Source: an uncultured Verrucomicrobiales bacterium (lineage in GTDB: Bacteria > Verrucomicrobiota > Verrucomicrobiia > Verrucomicrobiales > Akkermansiaceae). From it: a stretch of DNA of 21,698 nt. Positions within the stretch are counted from its first letter, which is position 1. Every line of letters starts with the position of its first letter. The position numbers and the translations under genes are program-made. The notes beneath the pieces were generated by a model, which saw only the letters and a program-made list of their open reading frames with translations, searched no databases and was not told the origin of the DNA. Of the stretch, positions 1-7,182 are shown in pieces. The stretch spans positions 1-21,698 of the forward strand of contig CALBVA010000042.1 in the NCBI GenBank assembly GCA_937969125.1, given 5' to 3'.

Positions 1-182
1 CGAAGGTGCGAGACCTCCTCGGACCCACCGACTCCAACGCTGCCGAAGCGGGAACGATTCGTGGTGACCTCGGTGACAAGTCCGGCGACTCGAAGATGCG
101 CAATGTTTGCCACGCTTCCGACAGCCCCGAGGCTGCCCAAGCCGAGCTAAAGCGCTTCTTTAACGACGGCGAGCTTTTCTAA
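1..182 (+). CDS. ndk: Nucleoside diphosphate kinase, C-terminal part (5' end outside window)
   Basis: Cytosolic enzyme that moves the gamma-phosphate from ATP to other nucleoside diphosphates through a phosphohistidine. The 59 visible residues read in one frame from the left edge to a TAA. They contain the family's GTIRGDLG stretch and the active-site block NVCHASDSPEAA, where the His is the phosphorylated residue; most family members have N-x-x-H-G-S-D-S, so the Ala for Gly is a mild variant. The end, RFFNDGELF, matches the usual C-terminus. The gene is truncated only by the window edge. No intrinsic terminator is evident after it. Identification is from recognised motifs and is secure. Confidence 0.95.
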   Translation, partial: KVRDLLGPTDSNAAEAGTIRGDLGDKSGDSKMRNVCHASDSPEAAQAELKRFFNDGELF

Positions 183-369
183 GAGAGGCACTCATTTTAA
201 TCGAAGTGGTGGTCGAGCAGCAGTCGCGATTTTAGAATTAAAACTCGCAAGGAAGTGCAAGAGGATCCGCCGGATGAACTTCTGGCGGAACTCAAACCTT
301 ATTATCCGGACGACAACCTTGTGGTTGCGACTCGCAGACTAATTTAAAAGAAAGAACAAATGCCATGCC

Positions 370-1086
370 CTAGCGCTTTGGCTTCTGAAACTCGATGTAA
401 GTGATGCCATTCACACGGCGGTTCTTGCCGAAGGTGCTGACCTTCATTGTTTTCACGGTGAAGACCTTATTCACCTTCATCACCTTGGTGATTTCGAACT
501 GTTTAATAGGCTGGACAGTGGGACGCGGTCCGTATCCCAACACACGCATGAGGGCACGTTGTTTCTTGGTAACCCAGACACTGACTTCACGGAAACGGCC
601 GTCCTTACCGGGATTTGAGACGTGGAGGCGCCAGCACTTTTGGCCATTAATCTTTTCCTCACCGACGATGCGGGGATTCTTCCAATAGAGAAATTTCAGG
701 GCAAGATCTTCATAGCTTACATCAGTCTTGGCGATGGGTTCTGAGATTTTTTTCGAGGGAAAAGGTTTCGATTTTCCGTTGATGAGTTCGCGAAGCTGTT
801 GGTCATCCTCGCCGAGACGGAGATGAAAGCGCTCCTTGCCCCCATTGATGGCAAACTGGATGTCTTTTCCACGCAGGAAGAGAGAGATGGGAGTTTTCTT
901 GGACTTCTTCCGGATGACTCCATGAAGATCTTGCGCCTCTTGGAAGGCGGCGACCTGCCGGACTTGAGACATGATTTGCTCAGCCGTCAGAGCAGCCTTT
1001 GCCTCTTGTGCGGAGGCTGTTGGGATGGCGAGCAAACCCATGAAAGTGAGAGCGAAAAAGCGGACGGAAGGTCGAAGTGATGTCAT
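370..1086 (-). CDS. Exported LolA-like protein (outer-membrane lipoprotein-sorting family, TP0789 type)
   Basis: A 238-residue protein with an N-terminal signal peptide: charged start, hydrophobic residues 9-22, and an A-S-A site at 24-26, so cleavage is likely before Gln27. No Cys follows, so it is predicted to be soluble in the periplasm rather than a lipoprotein. The mature part is rich in beta-strand-like, Lys-rich sequence, with INGQKCWRLHV and VSVWVTKKQRALMRV segments. These resemble the LolA-like 'outer membrane lipoprotein-sorting protein' family common in Verrucomicrobiota and Planctomycetes, whose members adopt a half beta-barrel thought to hold lipids or lipoproteins. It lies 81 bp downstream of proB on the same strand, so it could be read through or have its own promoter. 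The family call is from pattern recognition; the ligand is unknown. Confidence 0.75.
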   Translation of the reverse strand: MTSLRPSVRFFALTFMGLLAIPTASAQEAKAALTAEQIMSQVRQVAAFQEAQDLHGVIRKKSKKTPISLFLRGKDIQFAINGGKERFHLRLGEDDQQLRELINGKSKPFPSKKISEPIAKTDVSYEDLALKFLYWKNPRIVGEEKINGQKCWRLHVSNPGKDGRFREVSVWVTKKQRALMRVLGYGPRPTVQPIKQFEITKVMKVNKVFTVKTMKVSTFGKNRRVNGITYIEFQKPKR

Positions 1087-1167
1087 GCTGTTTTTTTAAC
1101 ATTTCGCGAAGTAAGACGACAAGCCGATTCGATTTATTCGATAACGGAGCTATGCTCGGCGGGCACT

Positions 1168-1938
1168 TCACGGATCACCAGGAGTGGTATGATCAAGGGG
1201 CCAGAAGCGAGTGCGGGTGCCTTGGCCGGTGGACAGGGCCGGGAGTTGTTCGGGGTGGCGTCCGTTGGCAATGAGAACCTGGGTGCCGTTTTTGGTGGCG
1301 TAATCGACGGCCTGAAGTTTGGAGACCATGCCGCCGATGGAAAATTTTCCACTTTCGTCGCGGACGAGGCCGGCAACCTCGGAGATGTTTCGTACTTCGT
1401 CGATGAGGGTGCCATTGGCATCAAGGAGACCATCGACAGTGGTGAATAGAATGAGCTGCTCTGCGCCCAGAAGCTCGGCGACTTTGGCGGAGAGCATGTC
1501 GTTATCCCCTACCCTGAGTTCCTCGATGGCGACGGAGTCATTCTCGTTGATAATGGGAATGATGGAATCGTGCCGGAGAAGTCGCCGGAGGGTGGCGGTG
1601 ACTCGGTCACGGTTGTCAAAGAGGTCCGTTCCGGTGAGGAGGAGCTGGGCGGCAGTGAGATCGAATTGAGAGAAGAGGGTTTCGTAACGCTGCATGAGCC
1701 GAGCCTGGCCGATGGCGGCGGCGGCCTGGCGGGTCTCGACGTCATCAGGATAACTCTGCAAGCCGAGAGCGCTGACACCGGCACCGACGGCACCGGAGGA
1801 GACGAGGACGCAGGAGTGGCCGTCTGCCTGGAGGGCTGAGACGGCGGTGACGAGACGGACGAGGGACGCGCCATCGAGAGTTCCGTTCTCCCGCGTGAGA
1901 ACGCCGGTGCCTACTTTGATGACGATGAATCCGCTCAT
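1168..1938 (-). CDS. proB: Glutamate 5-kinase, catalytic domain only (no PUA domain)
   Basis: Catalyses ATP-dependent phosphorylation of L-glutamate to glutamyl 5-phosphate, the first step of proline synthesis, in the cytosol. The 256-residue product starts with IVIKVGTGVLT (phosphate-binding Lys and Gly) and has the amino-acid-kinase motifs VLVSSGAVGAG, AAAIGQARLM, NENDSVAIEELRVGDNDMLSA and GGMVSKLQAVDYATKNG. Escherichia coli ProB has 367 residues with a C-terminal PUA domain; this one stops just after the kinase fold, so the PUA domain is absent, as in some other bacterial ProB forms. The start lies 13 bp after the argS stop, so the two genes are probably cotranscribed. proA is not in the window. 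Confidence 0.94.
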   Translation of the reverse strand: MSGFIVIKVGTGVLTRENGTLDGASLVRLVTAVSALQADGHSCVLVSSGAVGAGVSALGLQSYPDDVETRQAAAAIGQARLMQRYETLFSQFDLTAAQLLLTGTDLFDNRDRVTATLRRLLRHDSIIPIINENDSVAIEELRVGDNDMLSAKVAELLGAEQLILFTTVDGLLDANGTLIDEVRNISEVAGLVRDESGKFSIGGMVSKLQAVDYATKNGTQVLIANGRHPEQLPALSTGQGTRTRFWPLDHTTPGDP

Positions 1939-1951
1939 AGCAATTGATGAG

Positions 1952-3706
1952 TTACATCTTCTCGGGTGCCTGGATGGCGAGCAAACCCAGACCGTCCTTA
2001 AGAACCCGTGAGGTGAGATCGCAGAGGAGGAGGCGGGATTCGCGAGTCGCGCCTTCGGATTTCAGGACGGGGCAGGCCTCAAAGAAGGAGTGGAAGGCGC
2101 GGGCGAGTTCGAGGAGATATGTGGCGAGAAGATTTGGCCGGTAGTCTTCCATGACCAATTTCACCTGGTCCCCGTAACGGGTCAGCATGCGGACGAGATG
2201 GATTTCGGCCGGTTCGGTGACGGCGAAGGCCTCCGGATCGGCGATGAAGTCGCCCTCGAGCTTCCGGAAAATGGAGCGGGTGCGGACGTAGCTGTAGAGG
2301 AGGTAGGGCGCGGTGTCCCCTTCCAAGGCCACCATCTTTTCGAGGTCGAAGACATAATCCGACATGCGGTGGTGGGCGAGTTCGGTGAACTTGACGGAGC
2401 CGATGCCGATAAGCTCGGCAAGTTCTTCCTTTTCCTGCTCGGTATCGAGTCGGCTCTTCTGGTCGACAACGGCGCGGGCGGCCTTGACGGCGTCATCGAG
2501 GACGTCTCCGAGTTGCGGAAGATCGCCGGAGCGGGTTTTGAGAGGCTTATTGTCCTTTCCGAGAATGGTGCCGTAGGAAACGTGGACGAGATTGACCTGA
2601 TCGTGGCCGATACGGCGGGAGGCATCGAAGAGTTGCTCAAAGTGGCCGGATTGGCGGAAGTCGACGACATACCAGATTTCATCGGCCTGCCATTCGTTGA
2701 CGCGAAACTCGACGGTGGCGATATCAGTAGTGGCGTAATTGAATCCCCCATCTCCCTTGCGGACGATCATGGGGAAGTCCTGCCACTCGCCATCGCGGTT
2801 GACCTTAAATGGGTCCTTCTTCGGTGGTTCGGTTTCTCCAGAGAAGATACAGACGGCGCCATTTGATTCGCGGGCGAGGCCGGTGGACTGGAGCTTTTCG
2901 ACGAGAGGTGCGAGCTGATCATTATAGGCACTTTCGCCCATCCAGTGGTCGAAGGAGACATCCAGGCGGTCGTAGATGACATCGAGCCCCTTCCGGGAAA
3001 GTTCCAGGCAGCGGTTCCAGATGGCGATGTTTTCCGGGTCACCCTGTTGGAGTTTCACGAGCTCGCTGCGGCATTCCTCGCGGATGGCATCGTCGGTTTT
3101 CGCAGCTTCTGATGAGCTGCGGTAGAGGCGAAGGAGCTCCTGGAGGGGGGCGGTTTCGAGGGCGACTTCATCGACTCCTTTTTTCCAAGCCCAGGTGACC
3201 ATACCGAACTGAGTGCCCCAGTCGCCAAGGTGGTTGTCTTTAATGACTTTATGCCCGAGCTTCGCTCCGACCCGGCTGAGGCACTCCCCGATGATGGTGC
3301 CGCGGATGTGGCCGACGTGCATGGGCTTGGCGACATTCGGCGCAGAAAAGTCGATGACAATAGTGCGGGGGGAAGCGGTCTGCGGAACGGAGAGATTTGC
3401 GGAAGCATACTGGGCGGCGGCGAGGTCAGCCCAGGCTTTTGGGGTGAGGGTGAAATTGAGAAAGCCGGGGCCGGCAATGGAGATTTCACAGAGATCAGTC
3501 TCGATTTTCGCTACGATCTCCTCGGCGAGAGCACGGGGATTTTTTTGAGCCTGCTTCGCGAGCATCATGGCGGCATTGCTCTGAAAATCGCCGAAGCGAA
3601 GGTCGGCCGCAGTGGTGACCTGGATGCGCGAAGGATCCGGCACCTCGACTCCAAGGGTGGTGAGGGCGGCGAGGATTTTTTCGCTGAGGATCTGTGAGGT
3701 GGTCAT
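1952..3706 (-). CDS. argS: Arginyl-tRNA synthetase
   Basis: Class I aminoacyl-tRNA synthetase that charges tRNA-Arg. The 584 residues match the family's usual length. The order is: N-terminal ArgS domain with GDFQSNAAM near residue 40; the HIGH signature as HVGH at 130-133 within SAPNVAKPMHVGHIRGT; the central catalytic region with HVSYGTILGKDNKPLKTRSG, which occupies the place of the degenerate KMSKS loop typical of many ArgS proteins; and the all-helical DALR anticodon-binding domain, ending in the conserved G-L-x-L-L-x-I-x-x-P-x-x-M. It sits between ptsN (18 bp upstream) and proB (13 bp downstream) on the same strand, consistent with one transcript. No Shine-Dalgarno is obvious before the ATG. 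The large open frames on the opposite strand here are antisense shadows. Confidence 0.97.
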   Translation of the reverse strand: MTTSQILSEKILAALTTLGVEVPDPSRIQVTTAADLRFGDFQSNAAMMLAKQAQKNPRALAEEIVAKIETDLCEISIAGPGFLNFTLTPKAWADLAAAQYASANLSVPQTASPRTIVIDFSAPNVAKPMHVGHIRGTIIGECLSRVGAKLGHKVIKDNHLGDWGTQFGMVTWAWKKGVDEVALETAPLQELLRLYRSSSEAAKTDDAIREECRSELVKLQQGDPENIAIWNRCLELSRKGLDVIYDRLDVSFDHWMGESAYNDQLAPLVEKLQSTGLARESNGAVCIFSGETEPPKKDPFKVNRDGEWQDFPMIVRKGDGGFNYATTDIATVEFRVNEWQADEIWYVVDFRQSGHFEQLFDASRRIGHDQVNLVHVSYGTILGKDNKPLKTRSGDLPQLGDVLDDAVKAARAVVDQKSRLDTEQEKEELAELIGIGSVKFTELAHHRMSDYVFDLEKMVALEGDTAPYLLYSYVRTRSIFRKLEGDFIADPEAFAVTEPAEIHLVRMLTRYGDQVKLVMEDYRPNLLATYLLELARAFHSFFEACPVLKSEGATRESRLLLCDLTSRVLKDGLGLLAIQAPEKM

Positions 3707-3724
3707 TGAGCTGGGAGCTAAATA

Positions 3725-4189
3725 CTAGGAACAGGCGATGCTGAGGATTTGGGAAATTTCTCCGGCGGAGGCGGCATTGTCCAGACGTTCGCGGATATCA
3801 GACTGGGAAAAGACTTTCGCGAGTTCGGAGAGAGTCTGGAGGTGCTGGGCGGCTTTTTCCTCGGGAACGAGGAGGAGGCAGATGTGGTGTGAAGGGGCAT
3901 TGTCCGGTGACTCGAAATCGACGCCATCCTCCGAGCGACCGAAGACGGCGACGGTGTCCTTCAGACCGACAACACGACCGTGAGGGATGGCGACGCCGGA
4001 TCCAATTCCAGTGCCGATGTGGGACTCACGCTCGAGGACGGCATTGCTGAAGCGGTAGCAATCGCCATGAGGGACCTTTCCGATCTCAGCGAGATGGTTG
4101 ATCATCTCGAGGACGACTTCAGCGGGATCGACTTCAGCGAGCTGGGGGATCACGCATTCGGGCGGGACCAATTGGCGGAGCGTTGTCAT
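3725..4189 (-). CDS. ptsN: PTS EIIA-family protein (PtsN / nitrogen-regulatory IIA type)
   Basis: A 154-residue single-domain protein of the fructose/mannitol/nitrogen IIA superfamily. The phosphorylation motif is plain: ESHIGTGIGSGVAIPHGRV, with His70 the predicted phospho-acceptor from HPr or NPr. The segment HICLLLVPEEKAAQHLQTLSELAKVF is the conserved core strand and helix of the fold. No IIB or IIC domains are fused or encoded next to it, which favours a regulatory rather than a sugar-uptake role. This is inference: other PTS proteins could be elsewhere in the genome. It is the first gene of the minus-strand group ptsN-argS-proB, with 18 bp to argS. The 5' side contains a small GC-rich hairpin at 4203-4220. 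The symbol ptsN is used for the family type; the exact paralogue cannot be decided. Confidence 0.85.
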   Translation of the reverse strand: MTTLRQLVPPECVIPQLAEVDPAEVVLEMINHLAEIGKVPHGDCYRFSNAVLERESHIGTGIGSGVAIPHGRVVGLKDTVAVFGRSEDGVDFESPDNAPSHHICLLLVPEEKAAQHLQTLSELAKVFSQSDIRERLDNAASAGEISQILSIACS

Positions 4190-4202
4190 AAATGGGGAGA
4201 GC

Positions 4203-4220
4203 CCGGCAGCGGACTGTCGG
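4203..4220 (-). promoter_or_regulatory. GC-rich hairpin just upstream of ptsN
   Basis: Arms of seven bases (ccggcag / ctgtcgg, one G-T wobble) enclose a four-base loop, 14 bp upstream of the ptsN start codon. It would lie in the 5' untranslated RNA of the ptsN-argS-proB transcript or in its promoter. Its function is unknown and it may be chance in GC-rich DNA. Confidence 0.3.
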
Positions 4221-4331
4221 GACGGGCGTGCTAGTGGACGGGTGGAGAAGTGACAAGGGCAAAGGTGCGCTACTGGAGGTGGGTGGGATTACGGGTAAGA
4301 TGAGGGCGGGCTTGACGAGGCGCGGGTAAGA

Positions 4332-4337
4332 AAGGAG
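4332..4337 (+). promoter_or_regulatory. Ribosome binding site of the 4340 lipoprotein gene
   Basis: AAGGAG lies two bases before the ATG at 4340 and eleven before an in-frame ATG at 4349. Neither spacing is ideal, so the start may be either codon. It is one of the few convincing Shine-Dalgarno sites in the window. Confidence 0.5.
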
Positions 4338-4339
4338 AA

Positions 4340-4867
4340 ATGTCTTCGATGCGCGCGCTCCTGCTACTCATTCTTCCGCTGATGGTCTTCACCTCCTGCT
4401 CCAGTAGTGTTCCAGAAGAGGGATTCGGGAGCGGATTGAGCCGAGGGATGGGACGTGGTCCGAGCGTGGCGGAGCGGAAGGCGCAGATTGCGGCGGAGCC
4501 AAAGGGGAACTTTTACTACGGGCGGCGATATTATGTGAAGAAAACGCGCTTTTGGGGATACCTACGGAAGCCGGGTCAGTCCGCGAAGAAGGCGCGACTG
4601 GTGATCTTCAATGAGTCCCGCAAGCGAAATCCGGACCGGTTGCCGGAATCCGGTCCCGGGCTGAATTACGGGTATGACCAGAACTACGAGTATAAGATCT
4701 ACGGAAGCTACACGGGGAAGAGTCTTTATGAGCCGAACAGCAACCAGTTCCTGCCGGAATTCAAGCTGACTAACTACGAAGTGGTGAACAAGAACCCGGG
4801 ATGGCTCTTTTCGCCAAAGGATGTCTATAGTCCCAGCCAGGTGACCTTGTTGCCACGACGGTTTTAG
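4340..4867 (+). CDS. Putative lipoprotein of unknown function
   Basis: A 175-residue product with a typical lipoprotein signal: hydrophobic residues 7-17, then V-F-T-S-C with Cys20 as the lipidation site. The in-frame ATG at 4349 would make this Cys17. The mature part is basic and rich in Tyr, Asn and Gly (for example GNFYYGRRYYVKKTRFWGYLRKPGQSAKKARLVIF). It has no domain I recognise. The central YGYDQNYEYKIYGSYTGKSLYEPNSNQFLPEF segment refers to the protein's own strands and suggests a small beta-rich envelope protein. It lies on the same strand as the nuo genes but is separated from nuoD by a large inverted repeat, so cotranscription is uncertain. Lipidation would depend on Lgt, which is encoded at 16699-17736. 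Confidence 0.75.
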   Translation: MSSMRALLLLILPLMVFTSCSSSVPEEGFGSGLSRGMGRGPSVAERKAQIAAEPKGNFYYGRRYYVKKTRFWGYLRKPGQSAKKARLVIFNESRKRNPDRLPESGPGLNYGYDQNYEYKIYGSYTGKSLYEPNSNQFLPEFKLTNYEVVNKNPGWLFSPKDVYSPSQVTLLPRRF

Positions 4868-4876
4868 GAGGCGGAT

Positions 4877-4909
4877 CAAGACTTTGTGAAAAATTTCACA
4901 AAGTCCTTG
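4877..4909. promoter_or_regulatory. Near-perfect palindrome with a CRP/FNR-family operator pattern upstream of nuoD
   Basis: Positions 4880-4891 (GACTTTGTGAAA) are the exact reverse complement of 4894-4905, with a two-base AA centre; a bulged C lets 4877-4879 pair further with 4907-4909. Inside it, 4885-4900 reads TGTGA-N6-TCACA, exactly the half-sites and spacing bound by CRP-type members of the CRP/FNR family. It lies between the 4340 lipoprotein stop and nuoD, centred about 58 bp before the ATG at 4951. There is no T-run after it, so an operator is favoured over a terminator. The symmetry is seen directly; the binding protein is inferred. Confidence 0.65.
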
Positions 4910-4918
4910 CGAGGCCCA

Positions 4919-4948
4919 TGGAACGGGAGTTTCATCCTCCCCGTTCCA
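4919..4948 (+). promoter_or_regulatory. Strong hairpin abutting the nuoD start codon
   Basis: TGGAACGGG (4919-4927) is the exact reverse complement of CCCGTTCCA (4940-4948). Two further pairs are possible with a bulge. The structure ends two bases before the ATG at 4951. In RNA it would occlude ribosome entry at that codon; in DNA it could extend the operator region next to the 4877-4909 palindrome. Confidence 0.5.
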
Positions 4949-4950
4949 GT

Positions 4951-6207
4951 ATGAGCCAGACCACTACTTACGAGGCCCCGGATGCCGTAGCTGTCGCTGC
5001 GAAAGCCGCCAATGACTATCAGGCCGAGACCGACGACGTCCTCGGCGAGAAGATGGTCCTGAATATGGGACCCTCCCACCCGGCGACCCACGGGGTGTTG
5101 CGCCTAGTGCTGGAACTGGACGGGGAGATCATCGAGAAGGCGGAGCCTCACATCGGTTATCTGCATCGCGGTGATGAGAAGATCGCGGAGAACATGCATT
5201 ATAACCAGTTCGTGCCTTACACGGACCGGTTGGATTACCTCGCTCCTCTTGCGAATAATGTGGCCTATGCCTGTGCTGTCGAAAAATTAATGGGCTGGGA
5301 ACTGCCACCACGTGGTCAGGCTCTGCGGGTGCTTTGTTGTGAGTTGGCCCGTATTTCATCCCACATGCTGGGAGTCGGAGTGTGCGCGATGGATGTCGGT
5401 GCGATGACGGTTTTTCTCTACACCTTCACCGAGCGGGAGAAGATTTATAACTTCTGCGAGCAGCTGACGGGGGCGAGATTCACCACTTCCTACACTCGAG
5501 TGGGTGGCCAGATCCGCGACATTCCGGAAGGGCTGGACAAAAAAATCCTGAGCTTCCTGGACGAGTGTGAGGGCACGATCGCGGAGATCGCTGGGCTGCT
5601 AAATAAGAATAAGATCTATCTGGAGCGGATGTGTGACGTCGGTACGATCAGCCGAGAGGATGCCATCAGCTACGGCATGACAGGCCCGAATCTCCGCGCC
5701 TGTGGGGTGGATCGGGATTTGCGCAAAGACTCCCCTTACCTGGGCTATGAGAAGTATGACTTCGACGTCCCGGTGGGCGAGAATGGCGATTGTTATGATC
5801 GCTACCTCGTGCGGATGGAGGAGATGCGTCAATCGATCAAAATCATCCGCCAAGTGCTCGCCGATTTCCCTGAGGGAGACATTAACGTGGTGAACACCAA
5901 GTCCATGCTTCCTGAAAAGGACCGCGTCCTGATGAGCATGGAGGAACTCATTCACCACTTTATCGTGGCGACGCAGGGCATTGAGGCGCCTGCAGGTGAG
6001 GTTTATTTCGCGGCGGAAAATCCAAAGGGAGAGCTCGGCTTTTACATTCATTCGAAGGGCGGCGGCGTGCCGAATCGCCTAAAGATCCGTGCCCCGTCTT
6101 TCGTAAATCTCGGCATCTGCGCCGAGCTTTTGAAGGGACATATGGTCTCCGATATTCCCGCCATCCTCGGCTCGCTCGATTTCGTGATGGGCGAGTGCGA
6201 CCGCTAA
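4951..6207 (+). CDS. nuoD: NADH-quinone oxidoreductase subunit D (49 kDa)
   Basis: Part of the connecting module of complex I; with NuoB it forms the quinone-binding pocket at the cytoplasmic face of the membrane. Diagnostic blocks are NMGPSHPATHGVLRL, PHIGYLHRGDEKIAE, the YNQFVPYTDRLDY segment, GVCAMDVGAMT, YTRVGGQIRDIP and the conserved end GSLDFVMGECDR. From ATG 4951 the product is 418 residues and starts MSQTTTYEAPDAV. The frame is also open to ATG 4918, which would add 11 residues, but that codon sits inside an inverted repeat and close to the operator-like palindrome, so 4951 is preferred. nuoE follows after 31 bp. nuoA, nuoB and nuoC, which often precede nuoD, are not upstream here, so the complex I genes are split. 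Confidence 0.95.
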   Translation: MSQTTTYEAPDAVAVAAKAANDYQAETDDVLGEKMVLNMGPSHPATHGVLRLVLELDGEIIEKAEPHIGYLHRGDEKIAENMHYNQFVPYTDRLDYLAPLANNVAYACAVEKLMGWELPPRGQALRVLCCELARISSHMLGVGVCAMDVGAMTVFLYTFTEREKIYNFCEQLTGARFTTSYTRVGGQIRDIPEGLDKKILSFLDECEGTIAEIAGLLNKNKIYLERMCDVGTISREDAISYGMTGPNLRACGVDRDLRKDSPYLGYEKYDFDVPVGENGDCYDRYLVRMEEMRQSIKIIRQVLADFPEGDINVVNTKSMLPEKDRVLMSMEELIHHFIVATQGIEAPAGEVYFAAENPKGELGFYIHSKGGGVPNRLKIRAPSFVNLGICAELLKGHMVSDIPAILGSLDFVMGECDR

Positions 6208-6238
6208 AATTATTTCTAATCCCTGAATTTCTCTCAAG

Positions 6239-7162
6239 GTGAGCTCCAGAATTGAAGTCCCCAAGCCTCAGACTATTGACCGCAGCCGTTTGACCTACGT
6301 GAAGGGCGGGAGGCCGCTTTTAGTTAAAGTCCCCCACCCTGCGAAGGTGGATCGCAACCAGTTGAATTATCTCTTTTCGGGTGACTCCGAAGAGGTGGGT
6401 GGCATTGACATCCCGATGCCGGCAAAGATCGATGTGAGCAAGCTGGTTTACACCTTTGGCGATCGCGAAATCGTGGCGCCGAAGCCGGCTGTTATTGACC
6501 GGAACACGCTGGTCTATCTGTCGACTGGCGGAGTGATCCGCGCCCCCAAGGCTCGCCGGATTAACCGCGAGGAATTGGAGTATCTTCCGAAAAAGCTCAC
6601 CATTATCGAGCAGAACGTGCATTCACCAGTGACACCGGGGCAGGTCAATTTCCCTCCGTTCGAGGTCACGCCTGAATTGGACAAGAAAGCCGATGAACGC
6701 ATCGCGCAATATCCCGACGACCAGAGCAGATCCGCCGTTCTCCCTCTCCTTCACGAAGTGCAGCATAAGTTTGGCTTTATTAGCCCGGAGTCCATTGAGT
6801 GGGTCGCGGGCAAGCTGGATATTGCTGCAATTAAGGTCCTCGAGGTAGTTTCTTTCTACCCCGGTTTTCGACAGAAAGCTCCCGGCAAATTTCATGTGCG
6901 CGTTTGCCGCACTCTCTCCTGCGCGATGGGCGGATCGTATGAACTGATGGAGAAATTGTGCGAAATTACCGAAATCGATCGCTCGAAAGAAGACGGTCAC
7001 AAGGACACCATTTCGGTGTCGCCCTGCGGAAACTACTCGGTGGAATTCGCGGAGTGTCTCGCATCCTGCGGAACTGCACCGGTCTGCCTGGTTAATGACG
7101 ACTTTCACGAAGGAGTGACTGAGGAAAAAGCTCAGGCTCTTTTGGACAGCTACACCTCTTGA
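6239..7162 (+). CDS. nuoE: NADH-quinone oxidoreductase subunit E with a long N-terminal repeat extension
   Basis: The 24 kDa [2Fe-2S] subunit of the NADH-input module of complex I. Residues from about 141 to 307 are a standard NuoE: the helical start ADERIAQYPDDQSRSAVLPL, then the thioredoxin-like iron-sulfur domain with Cys223-x4-Cys228 (CRTLSC) and Cys273-x3-Cys277 (CLASC), the four [2Fe-2S] ligands. The protein has 307 residues against 166 in E. coli. The extra N-terminal part holds five copies of P-x-P/A-x-x-I/V-D/N-x-x-x-L-x-Y at residues 8-20, 32-44, 59-71, 81-93 and 103-115. Translation begins at GTG 6239; a TGA lies 15 bases upstream in frame, and no earlier ATG exists. A later start would remove repeats, so GTG is favoured. 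nuoF follows after 20 bp. Confidence 0.93.
   Translation: MSSRIEVPKPQTIDRSRLTYVKGGRPLLVKVPHPAKVDRNQLNYLFSGDSEEVGGIDIPMPAKIDVSKLVYTFGDREIVAPKPAVIDRNTLVYLSTGGVIRAPKARRINREELEYLPKKLTIIEQNVHSPVTPGQVNFPPFEVTPELDKKADERIAQYPDDQSRSAVLPLLHEVQHKFGFISPESIEWVAGKLDIAAIKVLEVVSFYPGFRQKAPGKFHVRVCRTLSCAMGGSYELMEKLCEITEIDRSKEDGHKDTISVSPCGNYSVEFAECLASCGTAPVCLVNDDFHEGVTEEKAQALLDSYTS
6260..6583 (+). repeat. Five-copy protein repeat in the NuoE N-terminus
   Basis: Five 13-residue units at protein residues 8, 32, 59, 81 and 103 (PKPQTIDRSRLTY, PHPAKVDRNQLNY, PMPAKIDVSKLVY, PKPAVIDRNTLVY, PKARRINREELEY), spaced 22-27 residues apart, mostly followed by a short Gly-containing turn. The DNA copies have diverged, so the unit is kept at protein level and is not a recent tandem duplication. 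The same unit occurs in the MoxR protein encoded at 10190. The function is unknown. Confidence 0.85.
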
Positions 7163-7182
7163 TTCCCAACCTTCCTCCTGCC

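Noticed and set aside
2090..2866. 258-codon plus-strand open frame
   Set aside because: It lies wholly antisense to argS, whose motifs are unambiguous. The frame is open because of codon bias in GC-rich DNA; its product has no family features.
4292..4331. Direct repeat CGGGTAAGA at 4292-4300 and 4323-4331
   Set aside because: Nine bases in purine-rich DNA, 31 bp apart; too short to call an operator without comparative support.
4918..4950. Eleven-codon N-terminal extension of nuoD
   Set aside because: It starts inside a perfect inverted repeat, only three bases after a GAGG, and its residues do not resemble known NuoD starts. It is not fully excluded.
6971..6988. EIDRSK at NuoE residues 245-250 as a sixth repeat copy
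   Set aside because: It lies within the iron-sulfur domain loop and lacks the flanking Pro and the L-x-Y part.
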